Notes under the pieces: generated by a model
Told to the model about the DNA's origin: nothing
Database searches by the model: none
The model's input: only the letters and a program-made list of their open reading frames with translations
Position numbers and translations under genes: made by a program
Assembly (NCBI GenBank): GCA_016702605.1
Contig: JADJDQ010000001.1
Location: forward strand, 62,001-126,000
DNA length: 64,000 nt
From: Candidatus Intricatilinea gracilis
GTDB taxonomy: Bacteria; Pseudomonadota; Gammaproteobacteria; Burkholderiales; Burkholderiaceae_C
Direction of reading: 5' to 3'
Shown here: positions 8,495-17,249 of the stretch, piece after piece
Position numbering within the stretch: position 1 is the stretch's first letter
Layout: each line of letters opens with the position of its first letter

Positions 8495-9883
8495 TCATGC
8501 CTCGTGCCGCGCGACATGCGACACACCCTGTACGTAAACCTGCGCGAGATTGCGCTCATCTGCCAGCGACATGAATGCGAACAAACGCTCATGCAGCGGC
8601 TGGCCGGGCCGGGCTGCCCGCGCGTCGCGCGCCTGAGCAACGGGGCCATGGGCCCAGCGCCAGGCACACACATCGGCCAGCCGACCCGGCTCGAAACTGC
8701 CGATCTCGTGATCCAGGCCCAGCGCCCGCGCCGCACCCAAGGTGGCGCTGTACAGACCCTTCCAGGCCGACAGCCGCGCGCCCCGCATCGCCTGCACCTT
8801 GTACGCGTCCGCCAGCGTGCGCAACATCGACAAGCTGGTGCCACCACCCACATCACTGGCCAGGCTCACGGCCACGCCGGCCGCCTCGAGTTCGGGCCAG
8901 GCCATCAGCCCACTGCCGAGAAACAGGTTGGAGCTCGGGCTGTGGGCGATCTGCGCCCCCGTGTCGGCAAGCAACTGCCGATCGACCTCGTCGAGCCAGA
9001 TGCCATGCGCCAGCACTGCGCGTGGGCCGAGCAGCCCGTGACTTGCATAGACATCCAGATAACTGCGCGCCTCGGGGAAGAGTTCGGCCACCCAGGCCAC
9101 CTCGGCGCGGTTCTCGGCCACATGGGTCTGCATGTACAAGCCCGGCACCTCGTGCATGAAACGCCCCGCCATGGCGAGTTGTTCGCGGGTGCTGGTGGGT
9201 GCAAAACGCACCGTCATGGCGTAGGCGAGCCGGCCCTTGCCGTGCCAACGTTCGATGAGCTCGCGGCTGTCGCGTTCGGCGCTGGTCACGTCATCGCACA
9301 GCGCCGCAGGTGCGTGCCGATCCATCAACACCTTGCCGGCGACCAGGCGCATGCCGCGTCGATGGGCCGCCGCCAGCAGGCAATCGGCCGACACCTTGTG
9401 CACCGTGGGGAACACCACCGCCGACGTGGTGCCATGCGCCAGCAAGGCATCGACAAACAAGGCCGCGCCGGCTTCGGCCACAGCCGGGTCGCCGTAACGC
9501 TGCTCGGCGGGGAATGTGTAGGTGTTGAGCCAGTCCAGCAGCTCGGTGCCGTAGCTCGCAATCACGTCGAGCTGCGGGCTGTGCACATGCGTGTCGATGA
9601 ACCCGGGCAGCAGCAACTGGCTGCTGTGGTCGACGATGGACCAGTCGGCGCCCGGCGTGTGTGAAGCGGCGGGCAAGGCGTCGGTGATCACGCCGTCCTG
9701 CACCAGCAGCCAGTGGTCGGGCCGCCAGCGTGCAGCGGCTGGCAGGTCTGCACCGCACCAGCCAGGGTCGGCCGTGAAGTCGAGCAGATCACCACGCAAG
9801 GCCAGGCGCTGCGGCGCCTTGGGCGCTGCGGGCAGGCTGGTGGTCTCGGGGGTCAGCGTCACGATCGAGTGGCCTTCGTTCAT
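8495..9883 (-). CDS. guaD: Guanine deaminase
   Basis: Guanine deaminase hydrolyses guanine to xanthine and ammonia, feeding xanthine dehydrogenase. The 462-residue protein is an amidohydrolase-fold enzyme. The metal motif PGFIDTHVHSPQ places His99 and His101 early, and it is followed by HVAENRAEV (third metal His region), HSPSSNLFLGSG and the ASDVGGGTS segment with the metal-binding Asp, all typical of bacterial GuaD. Its ATG overlaps the stop of the LysR regulator by four bases (ATGA), so the two are translationally coupled. The adjoining uptake system and the divergent xdh genes agree with this function. Confidence 0.95.
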   Translation of the reverse strand: MNEGHSIVTLTPETTSLPAAPKAPQRLALRGDLLDFTADPGWCGADLPAAARWRPDHWLLVQDGVITDALPAASHTPGADWSIVDHSSQLLLPGFIDTHVHSPQLDVIASYGTELLDWLNTYTFPAEQRYGDPAVAEAGAALFVDALLAHGTTSAVVFPTVHKVSADCLLAAAHRRGMRLVAGKVLMDRHAPAALCDDVTSAERDSRELIERWHGKGRLAYAMTVRFAPTSTREQLAMAGRFMHEVPGLYMQTHVAENRAEVAWVAELFPEARSYLDVYASHGLLGPRAVLAHGIWLDEVDRQLLADTGAQIAHSPSSNLFLGSGLMAWPELEAAGVAVSLASDVGGGTSLSMLRTLADAYKVQAMRGARLSAWKGLYSATLGAARALGLDHEIGSFEPGRLADVCAWRWAHGPVAQARDARAARPGQPLHERLFAFMSLADERNLAQVYVQGVSHVARHEA

Positions 9884-10836
9884 GCCTTCTGCTCTGCGGC
9901 GAGACCTCGGGCCACGTCTCGCACCAGTTCGCGCAACCAGCGCAGCGACGCGGCGTTGTGGGTCAGCTCATGCCAGAGCTGGTAGTAGGTGAGTGCAGGG
10001 AAACCCATCGGGCACCGCACGATCCGTACCGGCAGGGTGCCCAGATACCGGTTGCAGAACTGCCGCCCGGTCGTCAGCACCAGATGCGAGCGCGCCACCA
10101 TGAGCGGCGTGAGTGCGAAGTGCGGGCTACGCACCGAGATGCGGCGCTTGTGCCCCTGGCTTGCCAGGTAATCGTCGATCACCCCCACGGCGCCGGCGGC
10201 CAGCGGTGTGGGCGCCACGTGGTCGGCGCCCAGGTAGCGTTCTTGTGTCCAGCTGCGCGGGCTGCGCACGGCCGGATGATCCTCGGCCACCAGGCAGACG
10301 ATGTCGTCGCTGAACAGGCGCCCCAGGTGCAACTCTTCGGGTGGCTCGAGCCAGTTGCCGATCACCAGATCGACCTCACCCCGCGCCAGCCGGGCGCGAT
10401 AGTCGAACTCGGCTGACAGGGCGTGGATGGTCAGGCGCGCCTGGGGTGCCTCTTGTTTGAGGCGCTCGACCAGATGTGGCAGGAACATCGGGTCGAGGTA
10501 ATCACTGGCGGCGATGCGGAACTCGAGTTCACTCGCCTTGGGCGTGAAGGCCAGCGCCGCCGCCTTGCCGCCGAACAAGGTCTGCGCGTTGGTGAGCAGC
10601 GCCTCGGCCGCAGGCAACAACTGCAGCGCCACTTCGGTGGGCGCCATGCCGGTGCCCGAACGCACCAGCAAGGGGTCTCCGACCAGCTCGCGCAAACGCT
10701 TGAGCTGGGCCGACACGGCAGGCTGGGTGGTGGACAGGCGCATCGCTGCTCGCGACACGCTGCGTTCGGTGATCACGGTGAACAAGACCCTGATGAGATA
10801 GAGCTCAGTCTTGTCGAAAAGCGCTCGCTGCGTCAT
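9880..10836 (-). CDS. LysR-type regulator of the purine locus
   Basis: This 318-residue protein (from ATG 10836, MTQRALFDKTELYLIRVLF) has the LysR helix-turn-helix at about residues 15-70 (SVSRAAMRLSTTQPAVSAQL) and a periplasmic-binding-like effector domain after about residue 95. The frame is open far upstream, but that part runs antisense to xdhA and reads as low-complexity Gly/Gln/Arg, so I rejected the longer form. It ends in a four-base overlap with guaD and is transcribed away from xdhA. Position implies control of guaD, the transporter and xdhABC; the effector (for example xanthine, guanine or urate) is not known from sequence. Confidence 0.9.
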   Translation of the reverse strand: MTQRALFDKTELYLIRVLFTVITERSVSRAAMRLSTTQPAVSAQLKRLRELVGDPLLVRSGTGMAPTEVALQLLPAAEALLTNAQTLFGGKAAALAFTPKASELEFRIAASDYLDPMFLPHLVERLKQEAPQARLTIHALSAEFDYRARLARGEVDLVIGNWLEPPEELHLGRLFSDDIVCLVAEDHPAVRSPRSWTQERYLGADHVAPTPLAAGAVGVIDDYLASQGHKRRISVRSPHFALTPLMVARSHLVLTTGRQFCNRYLGTLPVRIVRCPMGFPALTYYQLWHELTHNAASLRWLRELVRDVARGLAAEQKA

Positions 10837-10859
10837 ACAGTTGAAGGCATGGCATCCAT

Positions 10860-10879
10860 CTTGCCAAGCGTATAGCAAG
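10860..10879. promoter_or_regulatory. Candidate LysR operator between lysR and xdhA
   Basis: An inverted repeat CTTGC-N10-GCAAG lies in the 96-bp divergent gap, 24 bp before the regulator ATG and 53 bp before the xdhA ATG. LysR proteins bind interrupted dyads of this type in divergent promoters. The link to this regulator is inferred from position only. Confidence 0.45.
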
Positions 10880-10932
10880 AGACAGGCGACGCGCGTATGT
10901 TCCGGGAATCTACCGATGACGAGAGTGAGCCC

Positions 10933-12762
10933 ATGACCAGCCGGCCGATCCGATTCTTCTTTCGTGGCCAGATCGTCGAGGTGAGCGGCACCCCCGCCAC
11001 CCGCAGCGTGCTCGACTGGCTGCGCGAGGACCAGGCCAACACCGGCACCAAGGAAGGCTGCAACGAAGGTGACTGCGGCGCCTGCATGGTGATGCTGGCC
11101 GAGCTGGCGCCCGATGCCGCGGCCAGTGCGGCAGACCTGCTGCCAGCGCTGCCCGCCTCGGCATCTGCCAGCGCCGACGCCGTGGCCACCTCGGCCACAC
11201 CCGCCATCCGTCTGCGGCCCATGAACGCCTGCCTGATGTTCCTGCCCACGCTGGACGGCAAGGCGCTCTACACCGTCGAAGACCTGCAGCCCATGGCGCA
11301 ACGTGCCCACCCCAGCCACGCGGGCCTGTACAAGACCGGTGAGCCCGGCACCACCGGCCCCAGCCACACGGTCGCGCTGCACCCGGCCCAGCAAGCGCTG
11401 GTGGATTGCCACGGCAGCCAGTGCGGCTTCTGCACCCCCGGTTTTGCTGTCAGCCTGGCGGCCTTCTACGAGACCCAGGCCGAGCCGCCCGCACCCACCG
11501 TGATCCGCCAGCAACTGGCCGACGCCCTGTCCGGCAACCTGTGCCGCTGCACCGGCTACCGGCCGATCCTCGACGCCGGTGAGCGTATGTTCGACCTGCC
11601 GGGCGCGCACCTCGACCGCGTCGCCCTCACCACCGCCCTGACCACGCTGGCGCAGGACGCCCCGCTGCACTACGCCGCCCCGGCCCTGGGCCAGCCGGCG
11701 GGCGCCGCGCCCGACCACTTCCACGTCCCACGCAGCGCTGCCGAACTGGCGCAATTGCGCACCGAGCTACCCGGCGCCCGCCTGCTGGGCGGCGCCACCG
11801 ACGTGGGCCTGTGGGTCACCAAGGGGCTGAAGTCGCTGGGCGACATCGTCTACGTCGGCGCGGCGGCCGATCTGGGTCACATCGAGGTGGTCGACGCGGC
11901 GGGCCCCGCTGCACCGCCGGGGGCCACGTTGGCAACCACCACGACAGCAGGCTCGCCGACCGCCCTGCCCGGCACGGCCGCCAATGCCGCGCCAGCCGTG
12001 CTGCGCATCGGCGCCGCCGTGTCGCTCGAAGACGGCTGGCGCGCCCTGGCCGGCTACTGGCCCGAACTCACCGAGGTGTGGCGCCGTTTTGCCTCGCCGC
12101 CAGTGCGCCACGCCGGCACACTCGTGGGCAACCTGGCCAATGGCTCCCCCATCGGCGACAGCCCGCCCATCGCCATCGCCCTGGGCGCGAGCCTGGTGCT
12201 GCGCAAGGGTGACGACGAACGACGCCTGCTGCTGGAAGACTTCTACGTCGACTACATGAAGAACCAGCTGCAGCCGGGCGAGTTCGTCAGCCATGTGGAG
12301 CTGCCGCTGCCGGTGGCTGCAACAACCGGCACGCACCCGGCGACTCCGGCAGCCGCCGCCGGCACCCGCCAGATCCTGCGCGCCTGGAAGATCAGCAAAC
12401 GCTACGACAGCGACATCTCGGCGCTGTGCGCCGGGCTGGCGCTCACGCTGGCGGCAGACGGCACGGTGGCCGACGCGCGCCTGGCCTTCGGCGGCATGGC
12501 CGCCACCGTGCGCCGCGCCAAGGGTGCCGAAGCCGCGCTGCGTGGCCAGCCGTGGAGCGAAGCATCGGTTTGTGCCGCCATGACGGCCCTGGCCAGCGAC
12601 TACACCCCCCTCACCGACCTGCGCGCCACCAGCAGCTACCGCGTCAAGGTCGCCGCCAACCTGCTGTGGCGCTTGTGGCTGGAAGCTGGCACGCCGGCGC
12701 TTCCGGCCAGCAGCACTCAGGTCTGGGTGGCGGGCGGTTTGCTCACCGCCACGTCCGCCTGA
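10933..12762 (+). CDS. xdhA: Xanthine dehydrogenase small subunit (2Fe-2S and FAD)
   Basis: XdhA carries two 2Fe-2S clusters and FAD and passes electrons from the molybdenum site to NAD+. The chosen ATG (MTSRPIRFFFRG) follows a purine-rich GAGAGTGAG stretch; an ATG 36 bases upstream is possible. The plant-type ferredoxin cluster uses Cys43, Cys48, Cys51 and probably Cys100. The second cluster uses Cys164, Cys167, Cys204 and Cys206 (CGFCTPG and NLCRCTGYR). The FAD domain follows, with LLGGATDVGLWVTK. At 609 residues it is longer than the roughly 480-500 I expect. The extra length lies in Ala/Ser/Thr/Pro-rich inserts at about 57-92, about 128-146 and in the early FAD domain. The frame is intact. 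Confidence 0.95.
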   Translation: MTSRPIRFFFRGQIVEVSGTPATRSVLDWLREDQANTGTKEGCNEGDCGACMVMLAELAPDAAASAADLLPALPASASASADAVATSATPAIRLRPMNACLMFLPTLDGKALYTVEDLQPMAQRAHPSHAGLYKTGEPGTTGPSHTVALHPAQQALVDCHGSQCGFCTPGFAVSLAAFYETQAEPPAPTVIRQQLADALSGNLCRCTGYRPILDAGERMFDLPGAHLDRVALTTALTTLAQDAPLHYAAPALGQPAGAAPDHFHVPRSAAELAQLRTELPGARLLGGATDVGLWVTKGLKSLGDIVYVGAAADLGHIEVVDAAGPAAPPGATLATTTTAGSPTALPGTAANAAPAVLRIGAAVSLEDGWRALAGYWPELTEVWRRFASPPVRHAGTLVGNLANGSPIGDSPPIAIALGASLVLRKGDDERRLLLEDFYVDYMKNQLQPGEFVSHVELPLPVAATTGTHPATPAAAAGTRQILRAWKISKRYDSDISALCAGLALTLAADGTVADARLAFGGMAATVRRAKGAEAALRGQPWSEASVCAAMTALASDYTPLTDLRATSSYRVKVAANLLWRLWLEAGTPALPASSTQVWVAGGLLTATSA

Positions 12763-12784
12763 CCCGCTTCTCGAGGACAGACCC

Positions 12785-15157
12785 ATGAACCAGCTCAGCG
12801 ACGCCAGCCTGCTCACCCCCGCGAAGCAGGCGACCCATCCGCAGGTGGGTGTGACCCGCCCGCATGAATCGGCGCACCTGCACGTGGCAGGCGCCGCGCC
12901 CTACACCGACGACATCACCGAACTGGCCGGCACGCTGCACGGCGCGCTGGGCCTGTCGCCAGTGGCGCATGGCAACCTGCTGGGCATCGACGTCGAGCTC
13001 ATCAAGCGCCAGCCTGGCGTGGTGGCGGTCTACACCGCCCGCGACATCCCGGGCATGAACGACTGCGGCGCCATCATCCACGACGACCCGATCCTGGCGG
13101 ACTACACACTCGCGTATCGCGGCCAGCCGGTGTTTCTGGTCGTGGCCACCAGCCGCGAACTGGCGCGCCGGGCTGCGGCCCTGGCGCCGCAAGCCATCCA
13201 GGTCGAAGCGCTGCCGCCGGTGCTCGATGCCCTGGCCGCCCACAAGCTCAAGCAATACGTGGTGGCGCCCATGCATCTGGCGCGGGGTGATGCGCACGCC
13301 GCGCTGGCCGCCGCGCCGCATCGACTGAAGGGCACCTTCAGTCTGGGTGGCCAGGAGCAGTTCTACCTGGAAGGCCAGATCAGCTACGTGCTGCCGCAGG
13401 AGGACGGCGCCCTCAAGGTCTATTGCTCCACCCAGCACCCCAGCGAGATGCAGCACGCGGTGGCGCATGCCCTGCACATCCCGGCCAACAAGGTGCAGGT
13501 CGAATGCCGGCGCATGGGTGGCGGTTTTGGTGGCAAGGAGTCGCAATCGGCGCTGTTCGCCTGCATTGCCGCCGTGGCGGTCAGCAAGCTCGGCAAGCCG
13601 GTCAAGATCCGCCTGGACCGCGACGACGACTTTCTCATCACCGGCCGGCGCCACGGCTTCGAGTACAGCTACGACGTGGGTTACGACGAGACCGGCCATG
13701 TGCTGGGCGCCGAGGTCACCATGGTCAGCAATGCCGGCCATTCGGCCGACCTGAGTGCACCGGTGATGACCCGTGCGCTCTGCCACTTCGACAACAGCTA
13801 CTGGCTGCCGCACGTCGACATGCACGGCTTCTGCGCCCGCACCAACACACAAAGCAACACGGCCTTTCGTGGCTTCGGCGGGCCGCAAGGTGCACTGGCG
13901 ATCGAGGTCATCATGGACAGCATCGCGCGCCAGCTTGGCCTCGATCCGCTGGCGGTGCGGCGCGCCAACTTCTACGGCACGACAGAGCACAACGTGACGC
14001 CGTACGAACAGGTGGTGGAAGACAACATCATCCACGCCCTGGTCGACGACCTGGTGGCACGCAGCGACTACACACAACGCCGCGCCGACATCGCCGCCTA
14101 CAACACCACCAGCCCGGTGCTCAAGAAGGGCCTGGCGCTTACCCCTGTCAAGTTCGGCATCAGCTTCAACGTGGGCCACCTCAACCAGGCCGGCGCGCTG
14201 GTGCATGTCTACACCGACGGCTCGGTGCTGGTGAACCACGGCGGCACCGAGATGGGCCAGGGCCTGAACACCAAGGTGGCGCAGGTGGTGGCGCATGAAC
14301 TGGGCATCCCGCTGGCCCGTGTGCGCTGCACGGCTACCGACACCCACAAGGTGGCCAACACCAGCGCCACCGCCGCGTCCACTGGCGCCGACCTCAACGG
14401 CAAGGCCGCGCAGGATGCCGCCCGGCAGATCCGCAAGCGCCTGGCCGACTTTGCCGCCAGCAAGTTCGGCGTGCCCGCCGACACCATCAGCTTCGACGCC
14501 GGCCTGGTGCACGCCGGCGACCTCAACACCCCCTTCGCCGACCTGGTGATGGCAGCCTACCTGGCGCGCGTGCAGCTCTGGAGCGACGGCTTTTACGCCA
14601 CACCCGGCCTGCACTGGGACCGCGAGCGCCTCAAGGGCAAGCCTTTCTTCTATTTCGCCTACGGCGCCGCCGTGAGCGAGGTGATCGTCGACACCCTGAC
14701 CGGCGAATACACGCTGCTGCGCGCCGACCTGCTGCACGACGTGGGGCGCAGCCTGAACCCTGCCATCGACATCGGCCAGATCGAAGGGGGCTACATCCAG
14801 GGCATGGGCTGGCTGACGATGGAAGAACTCTGGTGGCAACCGGCCGACAGCAGCAGCGCCGGCGGCGGACGCAATGCGGGCCTGCTGATGACCCACGCCC
14901 CCAGCACCTACAAGATCCCCACGGCCAACGACGTGCCGGCCATCTTCAACACCGCCCTGTACGACAACAACAACCCGGCCGACAGCATCCACCGCAGCAA
15001 GGCCGTGGGGGAACCGCCGCTGCTGCTGGGCTTCAGCGCGTTTCTGGCGATCCGCGATGCCATCGCTGCCGCAGGCCCGGCCGGCTGGGTACCCGAGCTG
15101 CGCGCCCCGGCGACGCCCGAAGCCGTGCTGGACGCGCTGTCAACGCTGCCGGCATGA
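12785..15157 (+). CDS. xdhB: Xanthine dehydrogenase molybdenum-binding subunit
   Basis: XdhB binds the molybdopterin cofactor and oxidises hypoxanthine and xanthine. The 790-residue length is normal. The molybdenum-site segments are present: GGGFGGKESQ, FRGFGGPQGA, the GTEMGQGLNTK loop, and near the C-terminus VGEPPLLLG, whose Glu is the catalytic base in characterised enzymes. A GAGGA ribosome site precedes the ATG, 22 bp after xdhA. Its stop overlaps the xdhC start by four bases. Confidence 0.97.
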   Translation: MNQLSDASLLTPAKQATHPQVGVTRPHESAHLHVAGAAPYTDDITELAGTLHGALGLSPVAHGNLLGIDVELIKRQPGVVAVYTARDIPGMNDCGAIIHDDPILADYTLAYRGQPVFLVVATSRELARRAAALAPQAIQVEALPPVLDALAAHKLKQYVVAPMHLARGDAHAALAAAPHRLKGTFSLGGQEQFYLEGQISYVLPQEDGALKVYCSTQHPSEMQHAVAHALHIPANKVQVECRRMGGGFGGKESQSALFACIAAVAVSKLGKPVKIRLDRDDDFLITGRRHGFEYSYDVGYDETGHVLGAEVTMVSNAGHSADLSAPVMTRALCHFDNSYWLPHVDMHGFCARTNTQSNTAFRGFGGPQGALAIEVIMDSIARQLGLDPLAVRRANFYGTTEHNVTPYEQVVEDNIIHALVDDLVARSDYTQRRADIAAYNTTSPVLKKGLALTPVKFGISFNVGHLNQAGALVHVYTDGSVLVNHGGTEMGQGLNTKVAQVVAHELGIPLARVRCTATDTHKVANTSATAASTGADLNGKAAQDAARQIRKRLADFAASKFGVPADTISFDAGLVHAGDLNTPFADLVMAAYLARVQLWSDGFYATPGLHWDRERLKGKPFFYFAYGAAVSEVIVDTLTGEYTLLRADLLHDVGRSLNPAIDIGQIEGGYIQGMGWLTMEELWWQPADSSSAGGGRNAGLLMTHAPSTYKIPTANDVPAIFNTALYDNNNPADSIHRSKAVGEPPLLLGFSAFLAIRDAIAAAGPAGWVPELRAPATPEAVLDALSTLPA

Positions 15158-15999
15158 CACCTGCCGCCCTGCGCGCCATCGCCACGCGCTGGCTGGCCGA
15201 GCACCGGCCAGCCATCGACGTGTCGGTGTTCGAGCATCGCGGCTCCGTGCCACGCCAGACCGGTACTCACATGCTGGTGAGCGCCGTCGAGGTGGCCGGC
15301 ACCATCGGCGGTGGCCACCTCGAACTGCGCACCATCGCCCAGGCGCGCCAGCTGCTGGCAGAACTGGACACAGCCCAGGCCCTCGCCCCGGTCGACCAGC
15401 ACTACGCCCTGGGCCCCAGCCTGGGCCAGTGTTGCGGCGGCAGCCTCACGCTGCGCCACCGGTTGCTCAGCCCGGCCTCACTCGCCGCCTGGCCGATCAC
15501 ACCACCCCGCTTCACCCTGCAACTCCACGGCGCCGGCCATGTGGGCCGCGCCATCGTCAAGCTGCTGGCCGACATCGATTGCCAGGTGAGCTGGATCGAC
15601 GAACGAAACAGTGAATTTCCGGTCGACCGCTCGCACCTGCCGCCCCACATCGACATCGTCACCAGCGACACCCCCGAAGCCGACGTGGCCGACGCAGCAC
15701 CCGGCAGCGTCTACCTCGTGCTCACCCACAGCCACGACCTGGACCTGCGCATCACCGAAGCCATCCTGCGGCGGGGCGACTTCGCCTGGCTCGGCCTCAT
15801 CGGCAGCGCCACCAAACGTGCCCGGTTCGTACACCGCTTCGAACAACGCGGCATCACACCCGAACAAGTCGCCCGCATCACCTGCCCCATCGGCCTGCCC
15901 GGCATCGAAGGCAAGGAGCCGGCGGTGATCGCCGTGGCCGTGGTGGCGCAGCTGCTGGGCTTGCAGACCCGCGCTTCACACGAAAACTTGCTGGTGTAG
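15154..15999 (+). CDS. xdhC: Xanthine dehydrogenase accessory protein XdhC
   Basis: XdhC binds molybdenum cofactor, promotes its sulfuration and delivers it to XdhB. The protein (281 residues) starts at the ATG of an ATGA overlap with xdhB. It has the N-terminal XdhC/CoxI domain (VFEHRGSVPRQTGTHMLVS, GTIGGGHLE, GQCCGGSLTL). The C-terminal Rossmann domain starts at LHGAGHVGRAIVKLLADID and contains IGLPGIEGKEPAVIAVAVVAQLL, typical of the family. The last few codons overlap a minus-strand fragment resembling DUF1508, so the very 3' end may have been altered; the core is complete. Confidence 0.95.
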   Translation: MTPAALRAIATRWLAEHRPAIDVSVFEHRGSVPRQTGTHMLVSAVEVAGTIGGGHLELRTIAQARQLLAELDTAQALAPVDQHYALGPSLGQCCGGSLTLRHRLLSPASLAAWPITPPRFTLQLHGAGHVGRAIVKLLADIDCQVSWIDERNSEFPVDRSHLPPHIDIVTSDTPEADVADAAPGSVYLVLTHSHDLDLRITEAILRRGDFAWLGLIGSATKRARFVHRFEQRGITPEQVARITCPIGLPGIEGKEPAVIAVAVVAQLLGLQTRASHENLLV

Positions 16000-16085
16000 A
16001 CCTCGGCGTGGCGCAGTTTCTCGCCATTGCCAGCCTCGAGGTGCCAGCAATAGCCGCCGCCATGGGCGCGAAGTATCTCGACCAT
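15966..16085 (-). pseudogene. DUF1508/YegP-like fragment
   Basis: From ATG 16085 the minus strand reads MVEILRAHGGGYCWHLEAGN and then EKLRHAEVYTSKFSCEA. This closely resembles one DUF1508 repeat (pattern: W-L-A-NGE, then S/A-E-YTSK-S-CE). After about 38 residues the similarity stops, and the open frame continues antisense through xdhC with no family resemblance. I read it as the 5' part of a small gene truncated at the xdhC end, though a very short intact protein cannot be excluded. It lies 19 bp downstream of the minus-strand gene that follows. Confidence 0.5.
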
Positions 16086-16104
16086 GGTGTGGGGCTCCCC
16101 CGGC

Positions 16105-16767
16105 TCAGCCGATGATCACACTGATCGGCGAGGTCCACGGTGTGCTGACGCCGTTGCGGCGCACCGCACGCAGCCTGACCCAGGTCGGGCCGGGCTCCAG
16201 GTTGTCCACCACCACGTGCCGTATCGAACCGACGATGGCCGCCTGCTTCCAGCCTTCCTCCACGTTCGGGTCACCGCGCGTGATCTGGATCTCGTAGGCC
16301 ATGGAGCCGCGCTGGCTGGTGGCATCGACCTTGATCGAACCGCTGCGTGGCCCCTTGCCGACACGGAAGTCGGCCGGCGCAGCAAGATAGACCGTACCGG
16401 GAGTGCCCACACCCACCGGGCGCCCTCCGTCTCGCCGCAGCTCGAAACCGGTGGACTGCAGCGCCGAGATGTCACCGTCGGCGATCAGTTCGACATAGGC
16501 CGCCACCCGCTTCAAGCTGAGCGTCAGGCGCTCGCGCGCCTCGTCGCGTTTGTGGATCTGGCGAAGGTCGCGGCTCTGTACCGCCAGCTGAGCCTCGCGG
16601 TAGGCCGCATCTTCCGCTTTGAGTTGTGCCAGCGACGGCACAGGGTCCGGCCAGGGCAGCGGAAATTTCGGGTGGTCGGTCAGGCCGGCCAGGACAGGCG
16701 AGACGCGGATCTGGAAATCCGGCTCGCTGAGGGACCCGTAGGCCACGATGAGTTTGCTATTAAGCAT
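16105..16767 (-). CDS. Unrecognised protein with a fibronectin III-like C-terminus
   Basis: I cannot name this 220-residue protein. It begins MLNSKLIVAYGSLSEPDFQI without a signal peptide. A helical, charged region follows (about 48-90, EDAAYREAQLAVQSRDLRQI and neighbours), with the phrase RVAAYVELIADGDISALQST. The last 95 residues resemble a fibronectin type III sandwich (YEIQITRGDPN, WVRLRAVRRNGVSTPWTSPI). I recall similar small proteins as hypotheticals in several phyla, including Bacteroidetes, but cannot verify this here. It stands alone between the xdh genes and a gene-poor stretch, so context gives no role. Confidence 0.7.
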   Translation of the reverse strand: MLNSKLIVAYGSLSEPDFQIRVSPVLAGLTDHPKFPLPWPDPVPSLAQLKAEDAAYREAQLAVQSRDLRQIHKRDEARERLTLSLKRVAAYVELIADGDISALQSTGFELRRDGGRPVGVGTPGTVYLAAPADFRVGKGPRSGSIKVDATSQRGSMAYEIQITRGDPNVEEGWKQAAIVGSIRHVVVDNLEPGPTWVRLRAVRRNGVSTPWTSPISVIIG

Positions 16768-16941
16768 GATGTTGACTCACTTTGCTATGAACTACCTGAA
16801 TGAAGCAAAAGGAACTGACAGATCAACATGACAACGACGCCCGGCTCCAACCCGTAGTAATGCCGCCAAGGATTCCTGCGGCAATATCGATAGTTTTCCG
16901 TTCGTCGCCCTGAAGTATTCCTGAAGGCCCCTCCGGATTAA

Positions 16942-16957
16942 TCATCAAAGTTGATGA
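16942..16957. promoter_or_regulatory. 16-bp inverted repeat, possible operator
   Basis: TCATCAAAGTTGATGA is a dyad of two 7-base arms around AG. It could be a dimeric regulator site. No promoter or gene immediately beside it supports a specific assignment. Confidence 0.3.
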
Positions 16958-16967
16958 CAAGCCCTCT

Positions 16968-17126
16968 TCACCCCCTCGTTGAGGGGGCACACAGATGACC
17001 TTTCAAGGGCAGAAACTGAAATAGTGCCACCTGCCCGGCCGACCGATCCAGACGCAGTAACCGCCCATTTTCTGGCAACGCAGCGTACATTCGTCGACCG
17101 CCAACAATCCAATGTGGGTCGGCCAT
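16968..17126 (-). CDS. Possible small protein or gene remnant (52 codons)
   Basis: From ATG 17126 the frame reads MADPHWIVGGRRMYAALPEN and on to a TGA. The same frame is open back to about 17213 with protein-like sequence (AGRDIAAGYLKANPF) but no ATG there. Composition looks coding rather than random. Its 3' end covers the hairpin at 16971-16987. I do not recognise a family. It may be the surviving end of a decayed gene. Confidence 0.25.
   Translation of the reverse strand: MADPHWIVGGRRMYAALPENGRLLRLDRSAGQVALFQFLPLKGHLCAPSTRG
16971..16987. terminator. Short GC hairpin (7-bp stem, 3-base loop)
   Basis: CCCCCTC-GTT-GAGGGGG forms a perfect 7-bp stem with a 3-base loop. Neither strand has a T run after it, so termination is only a possibility. 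Confidence 0.3.
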
Positions 17127-17249
17127 GAATGGGTTGGCTTTCAGGTATCCCGCCGCAATGTCTCGGCCCGCCTGCTGGTGGACGCCGCAGGAAATACACA
17201 GGCGACCAAGTCATAACCCATGGGGAGACACCAGCAACTCAATCTTGAT

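Noticed and set aside
10837..11754. N-terminal extension that would make the LysR protein 624 residues
   Set aside because: The extension is antisense to xdhA and Gly/Gln/Arg-rich. A normal LysR start lies at 10836.
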